From: Desulfosporosinus hippei DSM 8344
GTDB taxonomy: Bacteria; Bacillota; Desulfitobacteriia; Desulfitobacteriales; Desulfitobacteriaceae
Direction: 5' to 3'
Length of the DNA: 64,000 nucleotides
Assembly (NCBI RefSeq): GCF_900100785.1
Contig: NZ_FNCP01000013.1
Coordinates: 1 to 64,000 of the forward strand
Below the pieces are notes generated by a model, which was given only the letters and a program-made list of their open reading frames with translations, was not told where the DNA came from and did no database searches. Numbering within the stretch: the first letter of the stretch is position 1; every line of letters starts with the position of its first letter. The translations under genes were made by a program, and so were the position numbers. This document shows, in pieces, positions 1 to 8,014 of the stretch.

Positions 1-78
1 TTGTATTATTTCAAGATGAAAGCGATCAGTTTGTGGCCAAATTCCGATCCGTTTTCCTGTCCGAAAACCGATCAGTTT
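1..78. repeat. Three CCGATCMGTTT units, possible IS21-type terminus
   Basis: Three near-identical units, CGATCAGTTT at 23-32, CCGATCCGTTT at 44-54 and CCGATCAGTTT at 68-78, are spaced 22-24 nt apart. Short repeated boxes of this kind occur at the ends of IS21-family elements. The reading frame of the first gene runs straight through them, which suggests that an insertion truncated that gene. The rest of the putative element lies outside the window, so the assignment is tentative. Confidence 0.35.
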
Positions 79-513
79 ATTTTACCATTCACAACTGGTG
101 GAGGACATGACTCTACACGATATACCAAAGCAGAATTTTTAGAAAATCCCGGCCTCGTAAAACAAGCCCTGCAAGATTATTCTCGGTTTGTACTTTGTAA
201 TGATGATAATGTAAAAGGCATTAGAATTCTAATAGATAAAGAATTATTAGTTGAGCTGGAAAATAAGTTTGGAAATATTAATTATAGAACGGAAGATTTC
301 AAAAACTATGATAAGTTATATTACATATATGTTGACTCGCCCAGCGGATATACGGATTCAGATGATGGAAAAGAAATCCTAGAGGTTTTTGATAATCCGA
401 TAGTTTATATGGGGTGCATTTTTGTTGTCAATAATAAGCTTTACTATGGAAATATGAATAACAATATTACAGGTGAGTTAGCAGACATGTTGAAAAACAT
501 CATAGGAAGTTAA
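1..513 (+). CDS. Hypothetical protein, probably 5'-truncated
   Basis: This frame is open from the window edge to the stop at 511-513 (170 codons if TTG at 1 is used). I recognise no family. The product is acidic and rich in aromatic residues, with no signal peptide or membrane segment. The first 25 or so codons overlap the repeated CCGATCAGTTT boxes and look like translated non-coding DNA. The native N-terminus is therefore probably lost or lies outside the window, and no ribosome binding site can be judged. It sits in a run of small orphan genes that may be remnants of mobile or toxin-immunity loci, but nothing in the sequence proves such a role. Confidence 0.5.
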   Translation: MYYFKMKAISLWPNSDPFSCPKTDQFILPFTTGGGHDSTRYTKAEFLENPGLVKQALQDYSRFVLCNDDNVKGIRILIDKELLVELENKFGNINYRTEDFKNYDKLYYIYVDSPSGYTDSDDGKEILEVFDNPIVYMGCIFVVNNKLYYGNMNNNITGELADMLKNIIGS

Positions 514-566
514 AATATCTAAGGGGTTAACGTTCTGTCGGCCTCTGGATTTGAGAAGAGGATAAT

Positions 567-1538
567 ATGCTTGACATAGTATTCAGCGATAGTGCTTGTG
601 GAAGTCTTAAAGTGGCACAGCACTATGGAGAGGGGAAATACCAAGGTGGGTGTATTGGAGTATTCGTTAGTCACGCGGATGGAAGCAAGCCAACCAAAGA
701 GGAAGTTGAAGTTGCTCAACAAGAAGCAGAAGAAAAGGCACGCTTGGCGTGGGAGAGCGCTACCCCTTTGAGTGGAAATACATCAGACATCTATGGATTC
801 AATTTGGTTCTGAGCGTTGGAGATATTTCGGAGAATCAGCCTGGTATCAAGCGGAAACAGACATTGGAACACTTATACAGCGTTTATCCGAATGACGAGG
901 GGTGTCAGGCGGCTCAGGAAATACTTAAACGGGTAAATGAAGATCTGAAAAAAGTTCGGAAACGCGTAACATTGGGAGAATCCCTTCGAGTATGGTACAG
1001 CAATCAGCCTGATGAAATGTGTGGACTCTATTGGTTCATGGGGCAGTTGAATCAGTGGAAAGTGCATAGCAGACAGGTTTATATTGTCAAGCTCCCAGAA
1101 TGGGAAGCTGACGAAAAGGGAAATATCGTGCAGAAAAGCGGCTGGGGGGAAGTTGCTCCCGGAGAATGGCATCGGTATCTTGCCTTGCAAAAGCCTGTAC
1201 TACCGGTATTTGAACAAAGCTGCGCATCTCATTGGCAGGAGCTTCAAAGGGAGAACGCACCTTTGCGGGCCACGCTGAATGGACAGTTGATCAGTGCACA
1301 GGAAACCCTCTATGATGGCTTTATCCTTCGTGAAATTGCAGCAGAAGGTGAGGAATTTCAGGAAGCAATGATTATCGGGCGGGTGCTTGGTAAATATCAA
1401 CTTGGAATTGGTGATTCCTGGGTCGCACTCCGTATAGAAGAAATGATCCATGCCGGAAAACTTGAAGCTGTGTCTGCGGTTGCCGAAGATATGCCAGTCT
1501 ATCATCGAGTGTTGAGAAAGTGTACTTACGGATTATGA
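567..1538 (+). CDS. DUF1835/DUF3658 domain protein
   Basis: This 323-residue cytoplasmic protein starts with MLDIVFSDSACGSLK, which resembles the beginning of DUF1835 proteins. Its C-terminal third (about 220-320, with a DGFILREI segment and a winged-helix-like end) resembles DUF3658. Members of this pair are common single genes in Firmicutes and their function is unknown. The ATG at 567 has AGAGGA about 8 nt upstream. No signal peptide or transmembrane segment is visible. It is a monocistronic gene in a region of orphan genes. The family call rests on overall pattern; no catalytic residues can be named. Confidence 0.6.
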   Translation: MLDIVFSDSACGSLKVAQHYGEGKYQGGCIGVFVSHADGSKPTKEEVEVAQQEAEEKARLAWESATPLSGNTSDIYGFNLVLSVGDISENQPGIKRKQTLEHLYSVYPNDEGCQAAQEILKRVNEDLKKVRKRVTLGESLRVWYSNQPDEMCGLYWFMGQLNQWKVHSRQVYIVKLPEWEADEKGNIVQKSGWGEVAPGEWHRYLALQKPVLPVFEQSCASHWQELQRENAPLRATLNGQLISAQETLYDGFILREIAAEGEEFQEAMIIGRVLGKYQLGIGDSWVALRIEEMIHAGKLEAVSAVAEDMPVYHRVLRKCTYGL

Positions 1539-1603
1539 GCATACTGGACATTTGGAAAACAATAATTCAATTTCCCATTATCCATATTTAAGGAGAGAAT
1601 AAT

Positions 1604-2335
1604 TTGTCAAAATCACGGGATTTAATCTATTTAAACGCCTATCCGAATGAGGACCGTATTGTCTCATGCGGTATAGAATTCAAGGAATTCATGACAGCGT
1701 TGGAGAATCCCCTTGATAATATTTTGGTATTAGCAGGATATTTCGATGAAGGAGAATTTGATTATACTACCCGATGTAACTTTATTAGAGAAGAGATTAT
1801 CCCCAATATTATAAATACTGATGTATATAAATTTGGAGATTTTTGTTGGGTCGATTTTACGGATATAGAATCACTTGGAACCCTTGAGCCCCGGGAAGTA
1901 GCAGAACTATTATATCTTGGGCACATGATGAAGCCAGTTGCATCACCATTCTTTGATAAGCTTAACAATCGTTTTTCTTACTTAGCCCATGATGATGGTT
2001 GGTTTAATACTTTTTATTCCAGGAATTTGCGTGAGTTTGAACACATTATAGGTAAAGTAATTCGTCTTAAGGTCAATAGGCGTAAAGTTGTTCCTGAAAT
2101 ACCTTTAGAGATTTCTAACCAATTGATTGAATATGCTCAAGATGGCTTGTTACTAGATTTTGACCATGTTATTCGTGGCAGGTCACTAGAAATTCCGATA
2201 TTCAGTATTGGGAAAATGCTTAACATGGATGATATGTATAACAATCTGCAAAAACATCTGCAAAGAGCGAAGTTTGGAGCTTGTTTAGTTCTAAAGAAAA
2301 GCGGCTGGAGTATTCAACCATATTATTATCGATAA
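1604..2335 (+). CDS. Hypothetical protein, 243 aa
   Basis: This ORF starts with TTG at 1604, behind AAGGAGAG with good spacing, and encodes a soluble acidic protein. I do not recognise the family. The sequence has no repeats, signal peptide or membrane helix. Its balanced composition, consistent codon use and strong ribosome binding site argue for a real gene. No linked gene gives a functional hint: the upstream neighbour is the DUF1835 protein and the downstream one is another orphan. Confidence 0.55.
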   Translation: MSKSRDLIYLNAYPNEDRIVSCGIEFKEFMTALENPLDNILVLAGYFDEGEFDYTTRCNFIREEIIPNIINTDVYKFGDFCWVDFTDIESLGTLEPREVAELLYLGHMMKPVASPFFDKLNNRFSYLAHDDGWFNTFYSRNLREFEHIIGKVIRLKVNRRKVVPEIPLEISNQLIEYAQDGLLLDFDHVIRGRSLEIPIFSIGKMLNMDDMYNNLQKHLQRAKFGACLVLKKSGWSIQPYYYR

Positions 2336-2548
2336 AATTCCTTGGTTTAGCCTGCATCTGGGGGCAAGCCCTTCGTATAACTGAAGATTTCGCGAAACTT
2401 CGCAAACTTCATATACAGGTCAAGCTAGTAAATGGAATTTATCACCAATTGGGACATAGCACGAAAGGTGGATAACGCGAAGTAATGGCGAATGGGTAGT
2501 TGTTATTATAGAAGTTATGTGACTAAAATGTAAGCTTTGGAGATTACG

Positions 2549-2890
2549 ATGGCTACTAATAAAAAAGGAAGTAGAAAAATTATAGTCTGCGATACAGAGT
2601 ATCGGTGGAGGGCAACAGGGAATGACGGATGGATAAGTGTTGCTATTTGGCCTGCCAATAAAGATGATGTGAGATTAACGGGTACCTTTTTCTATCATGA
2701 TGAGTATGAAAATGACCACAAACGCAGTTTTAAAAAGGTTAAAGGGCAAATTATCATTACAAATAAAATAATTAGAAGAATTATTGAATCAGTGGGTGTG
2801 GAGATAATTCAAAATACGAAAGGCCAAATTAATCTTGGAAGTGTTGAAAAAATAGTTGATATTAAAGATGCCCTCAGAGAAGAAATCTAA
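2549..2890 (+). CDS. Small hypothetical protein, 113 aa
   Basis: The start chosen is ATG 2549, six nt after GGAG (2539-2542). A longer version from TTG 2537 would place that Shine-Dalgarno site inside the gene. The product is basic and beta-rich, starting MATNKKGSRKIIVCDTEYRW, with no recognised domain. The repeated short hydrophobic-polar alternation suggests a small beta-sheet protein. It belongs to the group of short orphan genes at the left end of the window. The function is unknown. Confidence 0.5.
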   Translation: MATNKKGSRKIIVCDTEYRWRATGNDGWISVAIWPANKDDVRLTGTFFYHDEYENDHKRSFKKVKGQIIITNKIIRRIIESVGVEIIQNTKGQINLGSVEKIVDIKDALREEI

Positions 2891-3052
2891 TAAGATTTGC
2901 ATAGGAAGATTTGCCCCTTATTTGATCATATCAAACTTATTTGTTCCTAGATTATGACTCTTGAAACACTATTTTAAAACCAACACCATACTGCTTCGTT
3001 ATTCTTAGAACTCCTAAGTTTAATACCGTAGCTTAAAAAAGAGGATGGTTAA

Positions 3053-3430
3053 ATGAATGATGTGATAGCCGAGTTTCTTGAGGAAGAAATATCAGAACCC
3101 TATGAAATTCAACCATTAAGATTACTTGGCGGATGGACTGTAGAATTCAATAACTTCTGTGAATGTGAACCTGATAATTGCAGAAATTTTGGAGAAATTT
3201 TTGTTGAAGATTTATTGCGACTCACTAATATAAAATTTAATCTTATTCTCGATTTAGGATGGTACCCCGATGGAGATAGAAATGGTGCATATGAACTATG
3301 TTTAGTAAAAGATTATAAGTGGGAAAAGCCGTTAGAGGTTTTCGAAAGTAGAGATACTAAAGAAATAGTAGCTAAAATTGAATATTGGACTAATCATGGT
3401 TTTTACCAGAAATATCTAGGAACTTGTTAA
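3053..3430 (+). CDS. Small acidic hypothetical protein, 125 aa
   Basis: ATG 3053 follows GAGGATGG. The 125-residue product is strongly acidic, with a cysteine-containing segment (about residues 36-44, CECEPDNC). It is small, acidic and aromatic-rich like many polymorphic-toxin immunity proteins, but I cannot match a named family, so that role is only a possibility. A good intrinsic terminator lies about 110 nt downstream. The gene is preceded by 160 nt of AT-rich DNA without other features. Confidence 0.5.
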   Translation: MNDVIAEFLEEEISEPYEIQPLRLLGGWTVEFNNFCECEPDNCRNFGEIFVEDLLRLTNIKFNLILDLGWYPDGDRNGAYELCLVKDYKWEKPLEVFESRDTKEIVAKIEYWTNHGFYQKYLGTC

Positions 3431-3540
3431 TTTATTTTTTAATGATTGGCCACCTATTGTAAATAAATGATTCTAATTATTTCGTAATTGTTACATTAAT
3501 TTTTAATTACTCAACTTCACAAAATCCATATAATTTGTAA

Positions 3541-3570
3541 ATAGCTTCACTTTGGTGAGGCTATTTTTTT
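3541..3570 (+). terminator. Rho-independent terminator
   Basis: A 10-bp stem (ATAGCTTCAC with GTGAGGCTAT) and a TTTG loop are followed directly by a T run. It ends the transcript of the small acidic gene at 3053-3430. Confidence 0.8.
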
Positions 3571-3648
3571 GTTAGCATCATAGATCTATTGGCGTTACAA
3601 TAGAACATATGTTCTTGATTAATACAAGAGTTAGGTGGTGAATTACCT

Positions 3649-4470
3649 GTGATTAGTCCAATCAAATGGATGGGTGGAAAATACAGATTAAGAAAGACCA
3701 TCGTGAAGATGATCCCGGTGCATATATGTTATTGTTAGCCCTTTAGCGGCGCAGGATGGGTCCTCTTCGAAAAACCGCCTTCTCAAGTTGAGGTCTACAA
3801 CGACATAAATTCCGAACTGGTCAACTTCTTCCGAGTCGTAAAAGAAAAGCCCGAACAATTCATTCAGGTCTTTGATTATTTGCTTATCTCAAGAGAGATC
3901 TCCAGAAATACAAGAAATTAAGTCTCGCTGGCACATCCGATGTTAACCGAGCAGTTAGATTCTATTACCTATTGCACTTTAGCATTGGAGCCTTGATGAA
4001 AGACTTTCTGATTACCCCTTTAAAGAAGCCGCCAATGGTTCTTGAGCGGGTAAGGGATAATAAACATAAGATCCGTAAGGGATAGGCTGGTTAATACAAT
4101 CATCGAAAACAGGGATGTCGAAAAAAACATATCCAGTTATGACCGAAGCTCAACGTTTTTCTATTGCGATCCGCCTTATTACGGCCTAGCTGACTACAAG
4201 AGCCAAGGGAGTAAGCCATTTTCTAAGGAAGACTACGTCAGGCTAAAAGAATGCCTCTCAAAAATTCAGGGGAAGTTCTTGCTGAGTATTAATGATCATC
4301 CGGAGATTAGAGAGTTATATTCCGAGTTTAACATTAACCAGGTAGAAGTAAGATATTCAGTCTGCAGGACAAAAGTAGTAAGGCCGGGGAGTTACTCATT
4401 AGCAATTATAAAGTCGGGGTGGTTCAATGAAAATCCTAGCAGCCCCCATCGAAGCCTTGGCTTGGTTTGA
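3649..4470 (+). pseudogene. Phage-type DNA adenine methylase, decayed
   Basis: Fragments of a D12-class (Dam/M.DpnII-like) adenine-N6 methylase lie in several frames. From GTG 3649 the reading gives ISPIKWMGGKYRLRK, the AdoMet-binding N-terminal motif of this class. An in-frame TAG then falls just before PFSGAGWVLFEKPP, and EVYNDINSELVNFFR follows. The frame next shifts to LSLAGTSDVNRAVRFYYLLHF near 3920 and again to FYCDPPYYGLADY near 4155, which carries the catalytic DPPY motif. The last open piece (4279-4470) is the methylase C-terminus. With at least one nonsense codon and two or more frameshifts it cannot make active enzyme. It is probably the relic of a prophage. Confidence 0.85.
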
Positions 4471-4676
4471 GAACGGCAAACCCCACCCCTTAAGATTCAA
4501 GCTCGATGGCAAAGAACTTAAAATTAATAAAAGTAGTCACGATGACAGAAGAAAAACTTTCTGGCAACCGGATGATCCTTTTCCGCTGTCAGTCTGAAAT
4601 TAACGGGGAGTTGCGGCCCTTCGAGCTTAAATATGAACTGAATACATGTAAGTGGTATCTGTGTGTGAAGATGTAA
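4427..4676 (+). pseudogene. Small phage-associated protein, frameshifted
   Basis: The ATG at 4427 opens MKILAAPIEALAWFENGKP inside the end of the methylase relic. The frame is lost near 4530 in an AAAA run. In the +1 frame the reading continues sensibly as VVTMTEEKLSGNR and then RPFELKYELNTCKWYLCV up to TAA 4674-4676. One inserted A would explain the break. The two halves together resemble an 80-residue orphan protein that I associate with phage-like islands; its function is not known to me. Its overlap with the methylase suggests both belonged to one prophage module. Confidence 0.6.
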
Positions 4677-4679
4677 ACA

Positions 4680-4704
4680 GGGGAGAGTTCACCAAGCTCT
4701 CCCC
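4680..4704 (+). terminator. Hairpin, likely terminator of the phage relic
   Basis: A perfect 8-bp stem GGGGAGAG/CTCTCCCC with a 9-nt loop lies immediately after the frameshifted gene's stop. The tail is CTTTATC, only partly T-rich. Confidence 0.6.
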
Positions 4705-5031
4705 CTTTATCAGAAAGGAAGCGATGCCATGCCTACACCGCAATACATACTATGCCAGATCGTCCAATAAGGTTACAAGCTTCCCTATCACTTTGATGGG
4801 GGCTTTTTTATTTGCCAAAGATCAAGTATATATTAAGGCCTACTTTGCAAAAGCCAACTCGAAGCCGGTTGTGGGTTTATCTGTGATTAATCGATTTTAT
4901 TATTTACTTAACTGCAACATAGAGGACATTTTAGGGCATAAAAATGACGCCCGCAATTAACCGGCGCTTTGTCACACTTTTATGGACATGGTCATATAGT
5001 GTAGTAGATCAGTTGGAAGTTTTTCCTTAGG

Positions 5032-5078
5032 GCAGAAACCCGGTGTGTAGGGGAGCGCGCCGGGCTTCTGCTTTTTTT
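5032..5078 (+). terminator. Strong rho-independent terminator
   Basis: The GC-rich arms GCAGAA-A-CCCGG and CCGGG-C-TTCTGC pair around a short loop and are followed by seven T. It probably marks the right end of the relic phage transcript. Positions 4705-5031 hold a second weak hairpin near 4780-4815 and no convincing gene. Confidence 0.8.
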
Positions 5079-5126
5079 GAGAGAGGACTTAATTGTTCTC
5101 CTTAGTAGAATACGAGAGATAAAAGA

Positions 5127-5153
5127 AAAAACCCTTGAATATCAAGGGTTTTT
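5127..5153 (-). terminator. Terminator downstream of tRNA-Leu
   Basis: A perfect 12-bp inverted repeat AAAAACCCTTGA/TCAAGGGTTTTT with a 3-nt loop lies just past the 3' end of the minus-strand tRNA. The T run is correct for minus-strand transcription. Confidence 0.8.
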
Positions 5154-5165
5154 GCATTTTCATTA

Positions 5166-5252
5166 TGGTGCGGTCAAGAGGACTTGAACCTCCATGCCCT
5201 TGCGAGCACTAGAACCTGAATCTAGCGCGTCTGCCAGTTCCGCCATGACCGC
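5166..5252 (-). tRNA. tRNA-Leu (anticodon CAG)
   Basis: On the minus strand the sequence folds as a class II tRNA. The acceptor is GCGGTCA/TGACCGC with discriminator A and an encoded CCA. The anticodon arm is CTAGA-TTCAGGT-TCTAG, giving anticodon CAG (reads CUG). There is a long variable arm and a T arm with GTTCAAGTC. The length is 87 nt including CCA, normal for tRNA-Leu. No mobile element is directly attached to either end inside the window. Confidence 0.95.
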
Positions 5253-5391
5253 GTGACATTGATTATTATATGAGAAGATAAGCTGTTTGTCAATTTAATT
5301 TTTCTAAAACATTAGTCTACCCGGTATAGGGAAATCGCATTTTAATTCCCCCAAGGATCTGTGCTAGAATATACACTTATATGAAAGACTG

Positions 5392-5420
5392 AAAAACTCC
5401 TACATGCTAGGAGTTTTTCA
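5392..5420 (+). terminator. Terminator-like hairpin upstream of DUF1294 gene
   Basis: A perfect 12-bp stem GAAAAACTCCTA/TAGGAGTTTTTC with loop CATGC stands 68 nt before the DUF1294 start. With T-rich tails on both sides it can work in either direction. It may serve as an attenuator or as the end of an unseen short transcript. Confidence 0.65.
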
Positions 5421-5487
5421 TATTGGCACCGTTTCCTTAGGTTGTGTTACCGTTTTCACGAGGATCAATAGATAGGAGGAAAATTAG

Positions 5488-5775
5488 ATGAGTATGGAAG
5501 TCTTATTAGGGGCCTACCTTCTCTGGAACAGTTACGTATTTATTGCCATGGGGAGAGATAAACGGCGGGCTAAGCTGAACCGCTGGAGGATTTCTGAATC
5601 AAGTTTACTCTTAATGGGGGCAGCCCTTGGGGGAGTGGGGCTTTATGCCGGAATGAAGTATTTTCATCATAAAACAAAACATGCTAAGTTCAGAATGGGC
5701 TCGCCGCTCCTGATCTTATTCAATCTCCTCATCCTTGCTTTGTTTTACTATCTAGGGTGGTATAGGATTATCTAG
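5488..5775 (+). CDS. DUF1294 family membrane protein
   Basis: This 95-residue protein has an N-terminal hydrophobic segment (about 5-22), the conserved basic stretch GRDKRRAKLNRWRISE (22-37), a second glycine-rich hydrophobic segment (about 40-57), the HHKTKHAKFR motif (60-69) and a third hydrophobic helix (about 74-92). This order is typical of DUF1294 proteins, small inner-membrane proteins of unknown function. GGAGG lies 8 nt before ATG 5488. It is monocistronic and not obviously linked to the purine genes that follow. Confidence 0.85.
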   Translation: MSMEVLLGAYLLWNSYVFIAMGRDKRRAKLNRWRISESSLLLMGAALGGVGLYAGMKYFHHKTKHAKFRMGSPLLILFNLLILALFYYLGWYRII

Positions 5776-5780
5776 CCCAT

Positions 5781-5799
5781 ATTTATCAGAATGATAAAT
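5781..5799. promoter_or_regulatory. TTATCA-N3-TGATAA palindrome, putative activator site
   Basis: This is an exact palindrome, ATTTATCA-GAA-TGATAAAT. A degenerate second copy (TTATCATTTTGAAA) lies at 5813-5826. The same motif recurs before the XdhABC operon and before the NCS2 permease. It stands 164 nt upstream of the first sigma-54 activator gene, so autoregulation is likely. Confidence 0.7.
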
Positions 5800-5962
5800 A
5801 TGACAAAGGATATTATCATTTTGAAACGAATAGTTAGGTAAGACGACAAAAAGTGAGTTCTTAAATCCTTAATAATCGTGCCGGTTTAAAAGATAATAGT
5901 TAATTGTAATAGTCATATTAACTGACATTCTGAGAAATAATACTTTTAATGGGGGTAGCTTA

Positions 5963-7732
5963 ATGGTTGAACTTATGGCCGTTAAAGATTATGCACAACA
6001 GATTGCGGAAGCTATTGCTACTGTCGTGAAAATCGATATCGAGATAGCGGATCATAAATTAATGCGGATTGCCGGGACGGGCAGATATCAGAAGCTTGTT
6101 GGTCAATCCATGGATCGGCAAGGGTATATCTATCAGGAAGTCCTAAGAACCGGACATCAATTTGTTATTGAAACCCCGGGGATACATCCTTTGTGTGCCC
6201 CGTGCAAGGCGCGGGGGAATTGCTCTGAGAAGTACGAAGTTGTTTCTCCCATCAATGTTGATGATAAAGCTGTCGGGGCGATTGGGCTGATCTGCTTCAC
6301 AGAGGCTCAAGCTAAACTCATTCAGGAGAACCAGCAGTCCTATCTGATTTTCTTAACCAAGATGGCGGAAACCATCGCGCTAAAGTTGAAAGAACAAGAG
6401 TTTTTAGCCGGGCTGGTTTCAGCGAATCACTACCTGAATTCGATTATCGACTGTTTGGAAGAAGGGCTGATAACCGTCGATCTTGAGGGGAATGTTCTCC
6501 ACTATAACCAATCTGCCAAGCGCTTGTTCAGTGCTAACCTGCTCACGCCCAGGACGCACTTAAAGAGCTTATTTTCCCCACAGATAGTCTCTGACATTCT
6601 GAGAGTGGGGACTAACGTGGATGAAGTTATCGAACGAGAAGTTCAATTAGAAACCAAAAAGAATAAGGCGCAAATGATATTGAGGGCTTTGCCCATTGAT
6701 AGTGCAGGTGGAGTTAAGAGCATTGGCGTAACCCTGCGGCCCTTTGATGAAATCGGACGAATTGTTCATCGCCTCTCCCTTCAAGATGCGGGCTACACTA
6801 TTGAGGATATCTTAGGTGTTAGTGATACGGTGCAGCAAATTCGGGAACGAGCTAAGGTCGTGGCAGTCAGTCAATCGACAGTTTTAATTCGGGGGGAAAG
6901 CGGAACCGGCAAGGAAATGCTGGCACGCTCCATTCATAATCTAAGTGCCAGACAACAAGGTATGTTCATGGCAATTAACTGTACGGCAATCCCGGAAGCC
7001 CTTCTGGAAAGCGAACTTTTCGGGTATGAGGAAGGTGCCTTTACCGGTGCCCGTAAAGGAGGGAAGATTGGAAAGTTTGAATTAGCCAATAAAGGTACGC
7101 TTTTTCTCGATGAAATCGGGGATATGCCGTTGTTTTTGCAGGCTAAGATTCTTCGAGTGCTGCAGGAGCGTCAGATAGAGCGGATCGGTGGCATAGTGCC
7201 CATCCCTGTCGATGTTCGAGTTATCGCAGCAACCCACCGCAACCTTGAGGAAATGATGGCTAAAGGCGAGTTTCGAGAAGATCTCTACTATCGGATTAAC
7301 GTAATTCCTATAGACATTAAACCTTTGCGAGAACGTAAAGAGGATATACAGATTTTATGCGAGCACTTTATTAATGGATTTAACCAACGGCTTAATAAAA
7401 ACGTTCGATTTTTATCGGATAGATTCCGACAAAGGTTGGTAGAATACAGTTGGCCGGGGAATGTTCGTGAATTACAGAACATCATTGAATACGCAATGAA
7501 TTTGGCCAATGATTCCACCTTAACTGAGGAACACTTGTCGCCAAGGCTTAAGAATAATCAGGCCTTGAATCTGGAAGATGAATTCAATCTGGAAAAGGTT
7601 GAGCGGGAGACTATCCTGCGTTGTTATCAGATGTTTGGCGGTGGGGTTCAAGGTAAGGAGAAAGCGGCCAAAGCTTTGGGGATTGGGATAGCCACACTCT
7701 ATCGCAAGCTTGCCCGTTATAACATAGAATAA
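5963..7732 (+). CDS. Sigma-54 activator 1 of the purine cluster
   Basis: This 589-residue enhancer-binding protein has three parts. Residues 1-140 form a GAF-like sensor that contains a cysteine cluster, LCAPCKARGNC. A PAS-like domain lies at about 150-260. The AAA+ domain (about 280-515) has Walker A GESGTGKE (about 308), the sigma-54 contact loop GAFTGA (about 357) and a Walker B LFLDEIGDMP. A Fis-type helix-turn-helix ends the protein (about 545-588). It should sense a small molecule and activate RpoN-dependent genes, in the role of E. coli YgeV. GGGGG is 7 nt before ATG 5963. The palindromes around it and before 8015 and 15480 suggest it controls those two operons and itself. A paralogue lies at 27485. 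Confidence 0.85.
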   Translation: MVELMAVKDYAQQIAEAIATVVKIDIEIADHKLMRIAGTGRYQKLVGQSMDRQGYIYQEVLRTGHQFVIETPGIHPLCAPCKARGNCSEKYEVVSPINVDDKAVGAIGLICFTEAQAKLIQENQQSYLIFLTKMAETIALKLKEQEFLAGLVSANHYLNSIIDCLEEGLITVDLEGNVLHYNQSAKRLFSANLLTPRTHLKSLFSPQIVSDILRVGTNVDEVIEREVQLETKKNKAQMILRALPIDSAGGVKSIGVTLRPFDEIGRIVHRLSLQDAGYTIEDILGVSDTVQQIRERAKVVAVSQSTVLIRGESGTGKEMLARSIHNLSARQQGMFMAINCTAIPEALLESELFGYEEGAFTGARKGGKIGKFELANKGTLFLDEIGDMPLFLQAKILRVLQERQIERIGGIVPIPVDVRVIAATHRNLEEMMAKGEFREDLYYRINVIPIDIKPLRERKEDIQILCEHFINGFNQRLNKNVRFLSDRFRQRLVEYSWPGNVRELQNIIEYAMNLANDSTLTEEHLSPRLKNNQALNLEDEFNLEKVERETILRCYQMFGGGVQGKEKAAKALGIGIATLYRKLARYNIE

Positions 7733-7740
7733 GAAATCAG

Positions 7741-7774
7741 CGGTAGGCCTTATCAAAATGATTGAGGCCTACCG
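7741..7774 (+). terminator. Hairpin terminator with embedded activator site
   Basis: A perfect 9-bp stem CGGTAGGCC/GGCCTACCG directly follows the activator stop codon. Its loop carries TTATCAAAATGATTG (7750-7764), a near match to the TTATCA-N3-TGATAA site. One element may therefore both end the activator transcript and help bind the activator. Confidence 0.55.
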
Positions 7775-7787
7775 AATTGATAATTTC

Positions 7788-7802
7788 TTATCATTTTGAT
7801 AA
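7788..7802. promoter_or_regulatory. Activator site, perfect TTATCATTTTGATAA
   Basis: This is an exact 15-bp palindrome about 125 bp upstream of the sigma-54 promoter at 7925, the usual distance for an enhancer site. It belongs to the same family as the sites at 5781, 7847, 15071 and 15162. Confidence 0.75.
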
Positions 7803-7846
7803 CAAAGGCCTCTATAGGCTGGAATGAGTTTTGAGATAAGTGTGGC

Positions 7847-7861
7847 CTATCAATGTGATAA
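7847..7861. promoter_or_regulatory. Activator site CTATCAATGTGATAA
   Basis: This near-palindrome (TATCA-ATG-TGATA core) lies about 65 bp upstream of the sigma-54 promoter. With the sites at 7750 and 7788 it makes a cluster of three enhancer-type boxes. Confidence 0.7.
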
Positions 7862-7924
7862 CTTAGTTTTAGCTGCAAAAATGGGAAAGCGGGCTATTTG
7901 CCCATTATTCGACATATTGATTAG

Positions 7925-7941
7925 TTGGCATGAATTTTGCA
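7925..7941 (+). promoter_or_regulatory. Sigma-54 promoter of the XdhABC-YgfK operon
   Basis: The sequence TTGGCATGAATTTTGCA matches the -24/-12 consensus, with GG (7927-7928) and GC (7939-7940) exactly 10 nt apart. Transcription would start near 7952, about 60 nt before the ATG at 8015. Confidence 0.9.
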
Positions 7942-8014
7942 CCTTTACATATGCTAAACGTTAATGGGTTCAATTAATTGGGTTCAATAATTGTTAGGGA
8001 CGGGAGGAAACAAA

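Noticed and set aside
4652-4960. A 102-codon frame after the phage relic
   Set aside because: It begins inside the frameshifted gene and reads through two hairpins; composition is not protein-like and no start signal is seen.
5166-5252. tRNA-Leu as attachment site of the left phage relic
   Set aside because: No integrase gene or duplicated tRNA 3' end is visible in the window.
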